Shown here: positions 44,478 through 54,632 of the stretch, one piece after another | Position numbering within the stretch: position 1 is the stretch's first letter | Layout of the letters: the number at the start of each line of letters is the position of its first letter | Assembly (NCBI GenBank): GCA_000349905.1 | Contig: KB722749.1 | Location: 398,357-462,356, forward strand | Direction: 5' to 3' | DNA: 64,000 nucleotides | Origin: Volvariella volvacea V23 | Lineage: Eukaryota > Basidiomycota > Agaricomycetes > Agaricales > Pluteaceae | Notes under the pieces: model-generated | What the model saw: the letters and a program-made list of their open reading frames with translations, nothing else | Told to the model about the DNA's origin: nothing | Database searches by the model: none | Made by a program: the position numbers and the translations under genes

Positions 44478-46890
44478 CTATACATTGCTCTGTTGAACTA
44501 ATCCAAATTGGCCAGACTTCGTATACCCCAGTTTTACCTTCACTTTCTCGCTGTGTGACACATGTTCGTCGTCGTCTACCTCAAACGATGGGAATGGATC
44601 ATTGAAACCGCCTGCAGATGACGCAGCGATGACGTGTAGGATGTTATTGAGGTCGAAGTGATCTTGACCCTCCACATCGGGACTTGTCGTGGTACGAATG
44701 AGCGTCAGAAGGACTAGGACGATAGATAGTGCAGCAACGAATGTAGGCGCAAGGAGTACCCCCGGCAGTGCACTTGTGATCTGGTGCCACCCGATCGTCT
44801 CTGCAAAAAATGTACCGTTCGTTATATGGCGGAATTCTTCCGGGACTGGTGTGCCTTCCTCTCCCCAGAGTTCGTTGCCCGATTCGATGTAAGAGGCCCG
44901 GATGAGCTTGTAACGACAATATGAATCTCTCAAGTTGAAAGATAGGGGTGGAACCTACTGTGCCTATAAACTCAAATGTTCCGGTCAAGAAGGCTTCCTA
45001 CGAGGGACTCTCAGAGCGATATGTATGCTTTGGAACGAATTACTCACCAGCATCTCCCTGACTACTTCATTCCTTACAGTACGGTCATCAATGATTGCCG
45101 CTTTTTGGTAGTAGAACATGGAAATGGAATCGCCAAGAGCATGTGCTGTTAGGCCTTGCATCCTTTCAAGGGCGTCTGGAAGTATAGATGCAGCAACAAA
45201 ACCGGCGGTAGGCTGGTCTTCACTTTTTCGTGGGGGGTCTATGTAAATAGTATCGGGCAGCCGGGACGCAGAAAAAGCACCCTGGGTATAGTGGACATTC
45301 ACTTCTGTGACTTTGGGAGAGATTGTGCAAACTGTCATATTGACCCAGTTGTAGTTCCCCATTCCAATGAGAATGAGTTCTACGAGAATCAGGGATGATG
45401 ATCAAAATACTTCCCAGCGACTCAGACGTACCATATTCAGTCTGATTGTTCATAATGCAAGTAGTTGCGAATATATTGTTAGCACCGTCTTCCCCTACCT
45501 CCGTCGTGTGTCCTATAATGCTTTATCACATAAAATCAACAAAAGTCGTGCAACATGGACTTACCATACGCTTTTTGGGTTCCATCCCGACAAGTAAAGC
45601 GGACCCAATTGTAAACTAAGTTAGCACCGTGTTCATTGTTTACTGGTATTTCCACTGGCCCTTCAAGAGCAGGCGTGGTACTCTCATCCAACGGTTGGTA
45701 CTCGCATTTGATATCTGCAGTAAAGCCTTGCTGCGTGACCGTGTAGTTGGAGTGAAAACCGGGTAGTGGATCCGGAGGGGGTGGGGTTAGTGCAGTAACA
45801 GGCAGCATAGCGTCCACAGACTGTCCAACCGCGCTAAGTAATACCTCCAAATTCAAAGGCATTATTCCAGCTGTCATGCTGCTTAAGAATTTGACTATAC
45901 ACTCGTTCTTTCCACTTGCCTGTGGACTTGTGAAACGACATCTCATTAAAGTTGAAGTTGGGAGTTTGATTATACATTGCAGACACTGTTGTTGCTCCGC
46001 TATCCGCCAAAAGCGGAGTGATGTTGATGTAAGTATCTGCATATTGTTAAACCAGATGAATTCACCAAGGGAACAAGGGCGTACGAGGGTGGAGTGCATC
46101 ACTATCATAGTCCTCCTTCAATTTTTCGACAAATCGCTCATTCTCAAAGTCAACACCGTAACCTAGAATTGGTGTTCCGATCTGAATGATCCTTGGTGTC
46201 AACAGTGTAGTCCACCTGTCATGCTCAGCAGCTTTGTTCAGTGCATTCTGTCACCCACTTACCCTGCTGTTTGAGCGCTCAGGGCCGCAACACAAACAAG
46301 GGCTGAGATCGTCCACTTTAAGCGCCGAAAGTTCAGGACAGGCCTCTTGCCGGCCATCTTCATGCTCGAGGCAATCGCAAAAAGGGACATGGGCTGGGAA
46401 AGGGACATCGCGACGGAATATCGAATCGCATGCGAGTAGAAACTGCAAAGATGAGCGGTCGATGAGTGCCCAAACAGCACAATACCAACAACGTACAACG
46501 CAGTGGTGATAGAAATCAATGTGGCAACCAGTGTAACGATGAAAGTCACGGATGAAGGGGCTTCTCGTGCTGCAACGGCGAGATAATCTGGAAGCGGCGT
46601 AGGTTTAGCCCGGGTAGCGAGATAGAATGCCCATCCTCCAAACAGGATTGCGGATTGGCCCAGTATGATTACGATTGGCATATAAACTCGTGGTTGCAGA
46701 AGGACATTTCGGCGACGGCTGTAGCAATGATGATAAGTATCGCTGTGCAGCTGCACCTCGAAACATGGCCATACCGCTGTGTACTTCGTGGTTGTGGCCC
46801 CTTTTCATAAGAGGAGGTATATGATGACGCATCATCGGCCGCGGCACTCAGAAGTGGCTTGAGGGTTTGGGAGCTTGGTCGTGGAGGCAT
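44478..46890 (-). CDS. Orphan multi-pass membrane protein with large outer domain
   Basis: Unrecognised family of a layout common in Agaricomycetes. The gene has several short introns and reads from ATG at 46890 (MPPRPSSQTLKPLLSAAADD). After a hydrophilic start come several transmembrane helices: MPIVIILGQSAILFGGWAF, SVTFIVTLVATLISITTALY, VVGIVLFGHS and WTISALVCVAALSAQTAG. A large, probably non-cytoplasmic central part follows with paired cysteines (CLQCIIKLPTSTLMRCRF, ADIKCEYQPL, VRFTCRDGTQ) and Asn-X-Thr/Ser sites (NYTVTQ, NMTVCT, NGTF). A last helix, ALPGVLLAPTFVAALSIVLV, precedes an acidic cytoplasmic tail (FEVDDDEHVSHSEKVKVKL) ending at 44478. No catalytic motif seen. Confidence 0.62.
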
Positions 46891-47690
46891 GGAGATCCAC
46901 CGCGGACTGCCCCGTAAGCCCTTTTATAAGGCCAACTCTTTAATAGGCGACATCGATTAAATGCCGCTCAAGGGCATGCGACAGCAAGTGAGGGTCAAGA
47001 TGATAGATATGGAAGCTGGGTGGTAAGGGTACTGCATTTTGCAGCAGCTTACGCATCTGTTGGTACCTGGAAAATCCGCTTGCGAATGGCACTGAGCCCA
47101 TTTAGAAGTATTGCCCGCAGCCACAGGTGCATGGTTGCTAATGCATTTCCCGCAAATTGGGAAAGGTCTCGAATCAGTCCTGCCCAAAAGGGGAGTACGA
47201 ACAATTTGAATAAGGGTCGTAGGCTGACTCGGTCAGGTAAAGCCTGCCTATTCTGCTATGTGTGATGATCATTCGTCAGCACAACAGCAGGAGACTTGTC
47301 ACTTCGGTACGTAACCGCCCTGCCCGCAACTCACCCGTTGTGCAGCCTCTTGAACGGAGGTTGAGCTGGGAATGTTCCAATTTTCTGAACATACAGCTAT
47401 CCACTGAACTTCCTTTTAGCCATCGAGACCCATATTTCACCTGCATGGCCTCCAGGCAACTCTTTTATCTTGTTTTACTCGGGGAACGAGATTAAAGCAA
47501 TGCGTCCAGGGAAACCCTTCAAGTCGAGACAACGAGCACCAATCGTAGGCTAGTACCCGCCGCATGTAGACTCAGTCTCGTTTCAATATACAAACCCGAA
47601 AATATGGCCTGGACGCCACTTGCTCGTGTCAATATCTGTACGTGTTAACAGTGAGACCATGATATTACTCTCAGAATAGGCGCGCCTACC
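46891..47690. other. Intergenic
   Basis: 800 bp upstream of the membrane-protein gene. Nothing beyond its presumed promoter is seen. Confidence 0.4.
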
Positions 47691-47714
47691 TTCCAGAAGA
47701 TATGTAGGGTTCTT

Positions 47715-48317
47715 GAATTCAAATGCCACTTGCGACATAGCCTACTATTGCCGCAATCTCCCATGCACTCATAAAAAGGACAGGGACACGCTTCGTAGAT
47801 GCGTTTTCAAATAGGTCTTCTTCTCTCCCCTGCAGTTGAATGCGCACAAGAGGACGCCCATCACTTTAACTTCAAGGCAACGGGCTTTGCGGCCTATGTC
47901 TATTACCCCAGGTGCAAGTATCCTGGACTCTTTTGTCCATTTGCGCCGTGGTTGTCTCCTCTAGTGTGAGTCCTAGCATGCTCGTGATCAGTGTTCTGAA
48001 AAACCAACACCTGGTCGAACCACGCTTGCACTTAGGCCTTGACCATTCTGCGCATTGCGATTTACGGGCCACCGCGGAAAGGTGCATATACTGACCTGAA
48101 GGTAGAGTCTGGACCCTCCGCCATCGATACCGAGGTTTCGAGGCGTCGTAACTCTTGCGAACTTGAAAGTCGTATCAAAAGCCGACTTCAAGAATAGCGC
48201 AAGGCGTTGATGATGCAGGCATGATTCCATGGTACGTCGCGACCAAGTAGTTTCAGCATGTTGATCATCGATGGGGTCAGGTGCGCAGACGTTATCGCTC
48301 TCAGCGGCTTCTCGCAT
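47715..48317 (-). CDS. Possible small spliced gene, unknown
   Basis: Weak candidate. An ATG at 48317 opens a frame of about 73 codons (MREAAESDNVCAPDPIDD through LGIDGGGSRLYLQ) ending at a GTCAGT donor. A TTTTTCAG acceptor about 100 nt further on continues in phase with about 30 stop-free codons (NTDHEHARTHTRG), then a GTAATA donor. A later open stretch, LFENASTKRVPVLFMSAWEI, ends at a TGA near 47717, but the last splice does not join it cleanly in phase. No family recognised. The ATG lies about 260 bp from the divergent nitrilase start. It may be a real small gene or chance. Confidence 0.2.
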
Positions 48318-48578
48318 GGACTAAATGGGGTTCATAGTATCCCCTCCACAGCTTGCACCATTTGGGTTGATGAAAAGCGCTGCCCTAGGCTCTGGGCCAG
48401 ACGAGCGCTCCTCCATGGCAGTCAGCGTTAATATTGGCCCTGGGAATTGCGGCTGTGGCGGACCGCTTACGCCGCGGGTTCTGAGCGTGCTCGTCGTGCG
48501 ACAGAATTCGCAATACTTGCTGACTATGCCCGGATCATCGCGAGCACATCCTCTGATCAGCCCGCCTTGTCCGCCATC

Positions 48579-49947
48579 ATGTCCGTGCTCGAGATCCCGC
48601 CCAGAACGTTGCGCGTCTCCGTCGTCCAAGCTTGCTGTGTCGCGTATGATGTCGATAAGACGTTGGACAAGCTGGAAAGACTCGCCAGTTTGGCCAAGGA
48701 GAGGGACGGCACTGAGCTAGCCGTTTTCCCGGAAGCTTTGTGAGTGCATTTTGCCGGCCAGACTTGCGCTTCAATGCTTACGGATTGCTATGCACCGCGG
48801 CATGCAGCATCGGAGGATACCCCAAGATGTCAACGTTTGGTGCTGTAGTAGGTGAACGTAGCCCTGCGGGACGCGATGAGTTTGTACGCTACCACCAAGC
48901 CGCTATTGAACTTCCTTCTCTCGCGCTTTCTCGGATTGAAGAAATTAGCAAGAAAACCGGCATTTTCCTCGTCGTAGGTGTTATTGAGAGGGACGGCGGA
49001 ACTCTGTATTGCACCGCCGTCTTCGTCGACCCGGTGGAAGGATATGTCGGGAAACATAGGAAACTGGTTCCTACCGCTTCGGAGAGATTGATTTGGGGGC
49101 AGGGTGATGGATCGACGTTGCCCGTTTTGGAGAGAAAGTTCGGTAGTGAAAAAGGAGAGAAAAGTGTCAGCGCTAAACTCTCCGCTGCTATATGTTGGTA
49201 AGTCGTCGCGCAAGGCTCCGTATTGTGCTTCTGATGAAAAAATAGGGAGAACTACATGCCTCTTCGTGAGCTCTCTCCTGATCTAGGTGATACGGTGCTG
49301 ACGTCGCTGCAGTTCGGTACAATTACTATGCTCTTGGCACTCAGCTCTATTGCGCACCGACAGTTGACGCTCGCCCCGTCTGGCAGAGCACTATGGCTCA
49401 CATCGCGTTAGAAGGACGATGCTTCGTTCTGTCAGCTTGCCAATTCGCTCAAGAGAAAGACTACCCACCAGATCATGCCGTGGCAGACGCCGCTTCGAGG
49501 AACCCTGAGAACGTCATGATCGCAGGGGGCAGTGTCATTATTGGACCGCTGGGCCAAGTTCTGGCCGGTCCTCTGAGAGATGGGGAGGGAATTCTGACAG
49601 CCGAGATTGATCTCAACGATTGTGCGAGGGGGAAGTTCGACCTGGATGTCGTCGGACATTATGCTCGCCCAGATGGTGAGTTATCTCTCATTTCACACAC
49701 CACGCTTCTAAATGCTACTCCTAGTATTCTCCTTTGGCGTAAATACCGCACAAAATGGAGTATAGCCTCGTGTATGATATTCTGTCCAAACAATCATCAA
49801 TTCATTAGCTACAATAAGCGCCAGTCCAATGCGCCCTTCGGCAAGGTCCGAAATATTTTAGGGGTCGACCTTAGGGGCCCAACTCCCCGCTGTAGGGTGC
49901 GAGGAAGGTTTTGGAGGTCAAATACACCCATATGCCCTCAATGGATG
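48579..49947 (+). CDS. Nitrilase (carbon-nitrogen hydrolase family)
   Basis: Hydrolyses nitriles to acids and ammonia; cytosolic. Exons: 48579-48739, 48808-49197, 49246-49265, 49313-49675, plus an uncertain last exon. The catalytic triad is present: Glu in LAVFPEAF, Lys in KHRKLVPTASERL, Cys in SAAICWENYMPL. Other family blocks: IGGYPKMSTFGAVVGER, GTQLYCAPTVDARP, MAHIALEGRCFVLSACQF, GGSVIIGPLGQVLAGPL, VVGHYARPD. The Cys/Trp codon pair is split by an intron, and the loop after the Cys lies on a 20-nt microexon. After GHYARPD a donor at 49676 leads to an unresolved 3' end; an acceptor at 49891-49895 would give a stop at 49945-49947. Nitrilase proper is favoured over cyanide hydratase, but substrate cannot be told. 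Confidence 0.85.
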
Positions 49948-50710
49948 AATGCAAAAGGCGTGTGCAAAGGTGAGCCTGCGCTTTGTGGCATCCGGAGAGT
50001 GGCTGGCATGTGCCAGTATGCCCACCCCAAAGCCATGCCCCCTTCAACCAGCTGTGCCAGACTATCGCTCCGGGCCACGGAGGTGTAAAATCTGTGTCGT
50101 TCGTTTCTATTTGATGGCGTTAGTTGGTAACGGAAGCCACAACACCTCATGGCCGGCCACAAGCAAAACAAGGCGCCGGCCACCAAAGCATCTCGGTGAG
50201 TTCCTTGAACACGTTTTCATCATGGAGACCACTTAGTGCACCCGAGTCAACAAAGGACGTTGGCTTGATTGGGAAGCATCGGCCCAGTAGCGTGGATTGT
50301 GCATTGGAATTCTGTTCGTCAAGCCCAATTTGGTAAGCCGTGAATATCCAACCGCACATCGGCGTCCCAGGTAATGTGCACTCAGTCCAATATACCGTCC
50401 CACAGATGACAGAAGCACTGACATATTTGGCTTGTGTCCTTTGTCCCGGGCACCATGAAACGGACATGATGAACGCGCCACAGGGTCGAAGTATCCACCG
50501 AAAGTCGTCGCAATCCATTTCTGGACTGCCACTGAGCGCACTAACTGTGGCATGTCAAGCGCTTTTGCACATTCACAGAAAGCGTCACCGGACTGGCACA
50601 TGGAATTATCCCGAGTGGACTTGATATAAAATCCCCCCGTCCTACTCAACTGCCTCCCAAGTCCTGGTCACTCCTCGCCCAGTACCTTTTTGCGTCCCTC
50701 CCACCTCACC
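49948..50710. other. Intergenic
   Basis: About 760 bp between the nitrilase and the AT-hook gene. Frames on both strands lack any domain. Confidence 0.45.
50625..50631 (+). promoter_or_regulatory. TATA box of the AT-hook gene
   Basis: TATAAAA, 80-86 nt upstream of the ATG at 50711, followed by a C/T-rich leader. Confidence 0.45.
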
Positions 50711-52069
50711 ATGACACCTCCAGGCGTTTCCTCCGTTGGGTTCAACCTCAAACAGGCCACCCCACCCGGCTCCAACACCTTCTCCCTTCGTGCTCATGGA
50801 ATCGACTGTGTAGCCGCCTACTCTGCCGTCTGCAGCCTTCCACCAAGCTACGGCGCGCGCTCCAATGGCACATTCCTAGACCCCTACCTGGCCTCCGCCT
50901 CTCCCGACTTCCTCCTCTCCTCCGTCTCCGATCCGCCAAGGATGACAGAATACGGGCCCCCCCTGCTCGGCGATCCAAACCCCTTCGGCGACCCCTTCGT
51001 CATGGACTCGGGGAAAGAGAAGGAGGACGACGCTCAAGCAGGGAACAGTGAGCCCCCCGAGGTTTTGAGTACCCTGGATAAGTTCAGGAAACTCCAGATT
51101 GCGAAGGGCGCTACCAGCGGTGATGTGGACGGGGGAGACCCCAACGGCCTCTATGTCTCCGAGGCCACCAAGCTCGGCACGCCCCTCCCGATGATGCTCA
51201 TCATCCCGAGCCACACGAAGGGGAAGTGGGACCCGGTTTTCGGCGGCCTGACCGCGGAGGATATCGTCCTCCAGGACGCAAAGGACCAGAAGGAGCTCGC
51301 GAAAGAGAAGGCGAAGAAGGCTCGAGGCCGTCCTCGCAAGCGATCTCTCACAAACTACCTGCCGGCGCCGAAGAATGCAGAGTTTGTGGAGATGTTTTGT
51401 GAGAAGGGGCGATCTGTTTATTCGGCCGGAGGATCTCAAGACAGGAGGACTAGACAACAAGGAGCAGCGAATGGTGGCAACATGAATATTCCAAGTCAGT
51501 CCGACATAGAGAGGAAGTATGGATGCGCTGTGAAGGAGAACGAGACGGAGAGAATTGTCAACCCCGGTAGACGTCTACCGGACTTTGTGGTTCCCCCTGA
51601 CCCGGTGTTGGTCGAGGAGAGAAGGAGGGTAGAGGAACAAGCCGAGTGGTTGAGGGGACAGATGGGGATGATGTACCTAGAGCACTTGAGGGAACATGTG
51701 GTCCCTCCCCCCGCGCTCCAGATTGAAGAAATTTTGTATTCATCTGCATGGGAGGGCGCTGAAGAGTATATGTTGAGGCAGGATCGACTGAGGGAGGCCC
51801 AGCGAATGGAACAACTCATCTATGGCCCTGCACCTCTTCCTCCACAACTTCCTGCGAGGCCAGTCCCTCAGATCCGTTCTCAAGCTACCGAGGTCCCGAC
51901 CCCGACTCGTCGTTCTGCTCGCTTGGCTGCGGCTGCAAGCCCCCTCAAGAGGTCTCTAAGGACCAGGAAGTTGAGCAAGGCTGGGTCTCTGTTGAAGCGA
52001 GGCAAAGATGCTAAGGGTAGGGCTGAATATGCCCTCCAAAAAGCAGTGAGGAGGAAGGCCTTCAATTGA
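50711..52069 (+). CDS. AT-hook protein of unknown function, 452 aa
   Basis: Intact single-exon gene. The ATG at 50711 in CACCATGAC context is the first in frame. An AT-hook-like core, KKARGRPRKRS, sits near residue 215, directly after a charged helix (DAKDQKELAKEKAKKARG), suggesting minor-groove DNA binding. The C-terminal third is helical and charged (VEEQAEWLRGQMGMMYLEHL, AEEYMLRQDRLREAQRMEQL). The last 60 residues are very basic (TRRSARLAAAASPLKRSLRT), like a nuclear-localisation or DNA-contacting tail. The N-terminal 100 residues are Pro/Ser-rich. No enzymatic domain or known family. Likely a nuclear, perhaps lineage-specific, protein. Confidence 0.65.
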   Translation: MTPPGVSSVGFNLKQATPPGSNTFSLRAHGIDCVAAYSAVCSLPPSYGARSNGTFLDPYLASASPDFLLSSVSDPPRMTEYGPPLLGDPNPFGDPFVMDSGKEKEDDAQAGNSEPPEVLSTLDKFRKLQIAKGATSGDVDGGDPNGLYVSEATKLGTPLPMMLIIPSHTKGKWDPVFGGLTAEDIVLQDAKDQKELAKEKAKKARGRPRKRSLTNYLPAPKNAEFVEMFCEKGRSVYSAGGSQDRRTRQQGAANGGNMNIPSQSDIERKYGCAVKENETERIVNPGRRLPDFVVPPDPVLVEERRRVEEQAEWLRGQMGMMYLEHLREHVVPPPALQIEEILYSSAWEGAEEYMLRQDRLREAQRMEQLIYGPAPLPPQLPARPVPQIRSQATEVPTPTRRSARLAAAASPLKRSLRTRKLSKAGSLLKRGKDAKGRAEYALQKAVRRKAFN

Positions 52070-54632
52070 AAGAGGAAGGCACGAGGAATCCAATGATTTG
52101 TGGTATAATTACTACGGATTTCTGGTGCATTTATCTGTATGTATACTTCTGTCTGACGTTGTACTATTATCGGCAAGGAAACACGCACTTGGATTGGTAT
52201 ATAGGGCTATGGAATATATTGATTGCTATTGCTTCAAATGCGCGCGACTACTCTAAATGTTTGGCTGAACGACTGCTCCAGTCTCCATCATTACAAGGAT
52301 CTTAACCTTTTGTAAGCCACCCACACTCAGGCGCATAGGATCAACACCTACTCGCTTTACAATTTCTGGTCTAACCTCAGGTTAAATGCCACTCATATCC
52401 AGCTACCAAATCTAATCGCAACCGTTCAAATAAAGTCAACGCACAGCACCCCAGGACATGACGGCCGTCAGAACACCACCTCGTACTTTCGCAAAATGAC
52501 GAAAGGACTACTGACGTGATTCTAATTTAGGCAAGCCTTTTCCATCGCCGAATGCCAGGTTTTGTGGTTCGTCCATTTTATGTTTGACTATCTCGGTAGG
52601 AAACTTCTCGAATTGTAGCCAGCCGAGTGGCGAAACCAGGCAAACCGTACGGTTCACGGCTTTGATACCATGTAAGGGTGAGGTACCTTTCATTCGACAT
52701 CTTGTGAACAAAATCAACAAATGGAGTCACTGAGCTACCGTTCAAGAGGGATAGCAAGTCAATGCGTCCACCGAACACGGCAGGCAGAGTTTTCCATTCA
52801 CAAGTTCTAATGCGTCCGAACATATTATTAGTTTCAACCACTTGTGTAACGTTTGCCATTGTAGACCAAGAACGAACTTGAACTAACCACCTCCGGGGTT
52901 GTCGGGTTGCATTGTTCGAATTACCTTTCCTGGAAATGTTTGTTCGCTGTGGGCACAATCTCCCAACATTCAACCCCACATCGACCCACCGGGTGAGCAA
53001 CGCCGTTATCCTCCAGACTTGACGCAACATCAACAGCACCTACAAGACCATCTGAATACCGATCCCAGCCCTTGATCCGACATGGCCATCAGCGGTCCAC
53101 TCTCCACGGGCCTAAGAACTTGTCCTAGTACACGAGTGATTCAAGCTGCAGATCAGCGACTTGGCAAAAGCCCTCTTGAACCTTTTTATCTTCTGACCCC
53201 TGCTGATCTAGTGATCCTTGTGAACAGCATCTGTCGTACCACAAACACTCGATGGACCCACTTCCGCCGGCCGGCTATCTGATTAATCAAAGAAGAGGGA
53301 TAGAAAACATAGAATTGAAAGGATGGAAGGGAAATGGGTGCTTCTTCATGTGAGTTTCATCGAAATGCTTCTCCCTATTCGGTCAGGGAGACTTTAGTCT
53401 GCAGGTAGACTTGGAGGGTCGCGTCCATTGAGTCTGTCAATGTATTCGACACCTGCCAGTGGTCGTTCACAAGGCTCGGCCACTCGGCCAGTGAAGTGCA
53501 AGTTTTTCTTTCTTGGGATCTGCGTTCTCCAAACCTCGCCGAGTTCTAGCATTGCATCCTGCTAATAGTTTTGCTAGGTCCACATTGCTTAATCATGCGA
53601 CCCCGGTACCAACCTGCGCGGTCCACTGCTGCGTCATCCGCTGCATAATCTTAGTCGGCGCAGTTCTGGCACCGGAGGAAAAATGATGGAACGCCATTCC
53701 GCCTCGTGCACCAATGTCATTTCGTTCTGGCCTCTTCTACCCGAGGAACAAAATGGCACGCATATGATTTCCTACCATACTGCGAACCTGTGCGTCCAAT
53801 AGCCAGGATCAAGACGAGACTGCGTGTGGCGGGTATGCAAACGCTGCTCAGGCTTTACATGGATATTGTGGATCCGTAATGTTCATGTCAAACCTGTCTG
53901 CAGCAAAATGAGGGTTGCAAACTTTTTTGAGGTTCTCTGGGCTCAAGTTCAGCAACTCAAAAGGTGGCGTAGACCTTCAAGGGTGAGACCCAGTTGATTC
54001 AAGTTTGTGTTGTCATTCAAACTTTGTTCCCCTTCAGACTATTCCATTTGGCAGTTTGGGATACGAATCTAGTCCAGTGGCACTGCAGGTATCTTGATAT
54101 TCAATCAAATATGCTTCCCCCCTCGGGGATGCCGTCGGCATTTGAACGGATGTTGGGAGGAAGGCTCGGAGAGTATACTATATCTTGCCGACTAGGGCGG
54201 ATATCATGGATCATGAGCGGGTCTTGCAGACTATACTCATACATATGATATCGCTGATACCTTTGAAACTCAAGAACCGTCCGAGAACTTGATTCGCATG
54301 AGCCAGAAATAAACATGCCAGCTTGAGTCTATGCGGCATAGTGTTCAGGTCCGTATGCATTCTCAAGAACCAGGTCGAACGAATTGGTGCAGTCGTCTTT
54401 CATGAGATGGCTTGGTATGGTCCATGTACATGTCCGAGCCGTAGCAATCGAGTCTCCATCCAAGCGTACTATAGGTACATATAAGTGCCCTTCATTACAA
54501 CAGGCATGTCGTATTATGAGCCCAGTATTTATGAAGCGCTCGTCATAATCCTCGAAACAACCATTTATGCGTTCGAGTATCATCGTTAAAGCAGGCAGTG
54601 TATCTCTAATGATTACGGGTGGTTGCGTCCGT
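52070..54632. other. Gene-poor stretch
   Basis: 2.5 kb without a supportable gene. A minus-strand frame at 52578-53039 (about 150 codons, no ATG near its start) has no recognisable domain. It contains 3' UTR of the AT-hook gene and of the Rtt106 gene; nothing repeated or transposon-like was noticed. Confidence 0.45.

Noticed and set aside
52578..53039. About 150-codon minus-strand frame
   Set aside because: Begins without a nearby ATG and shows no domain; the sequence includes possible splice-like sites but no consistent model.
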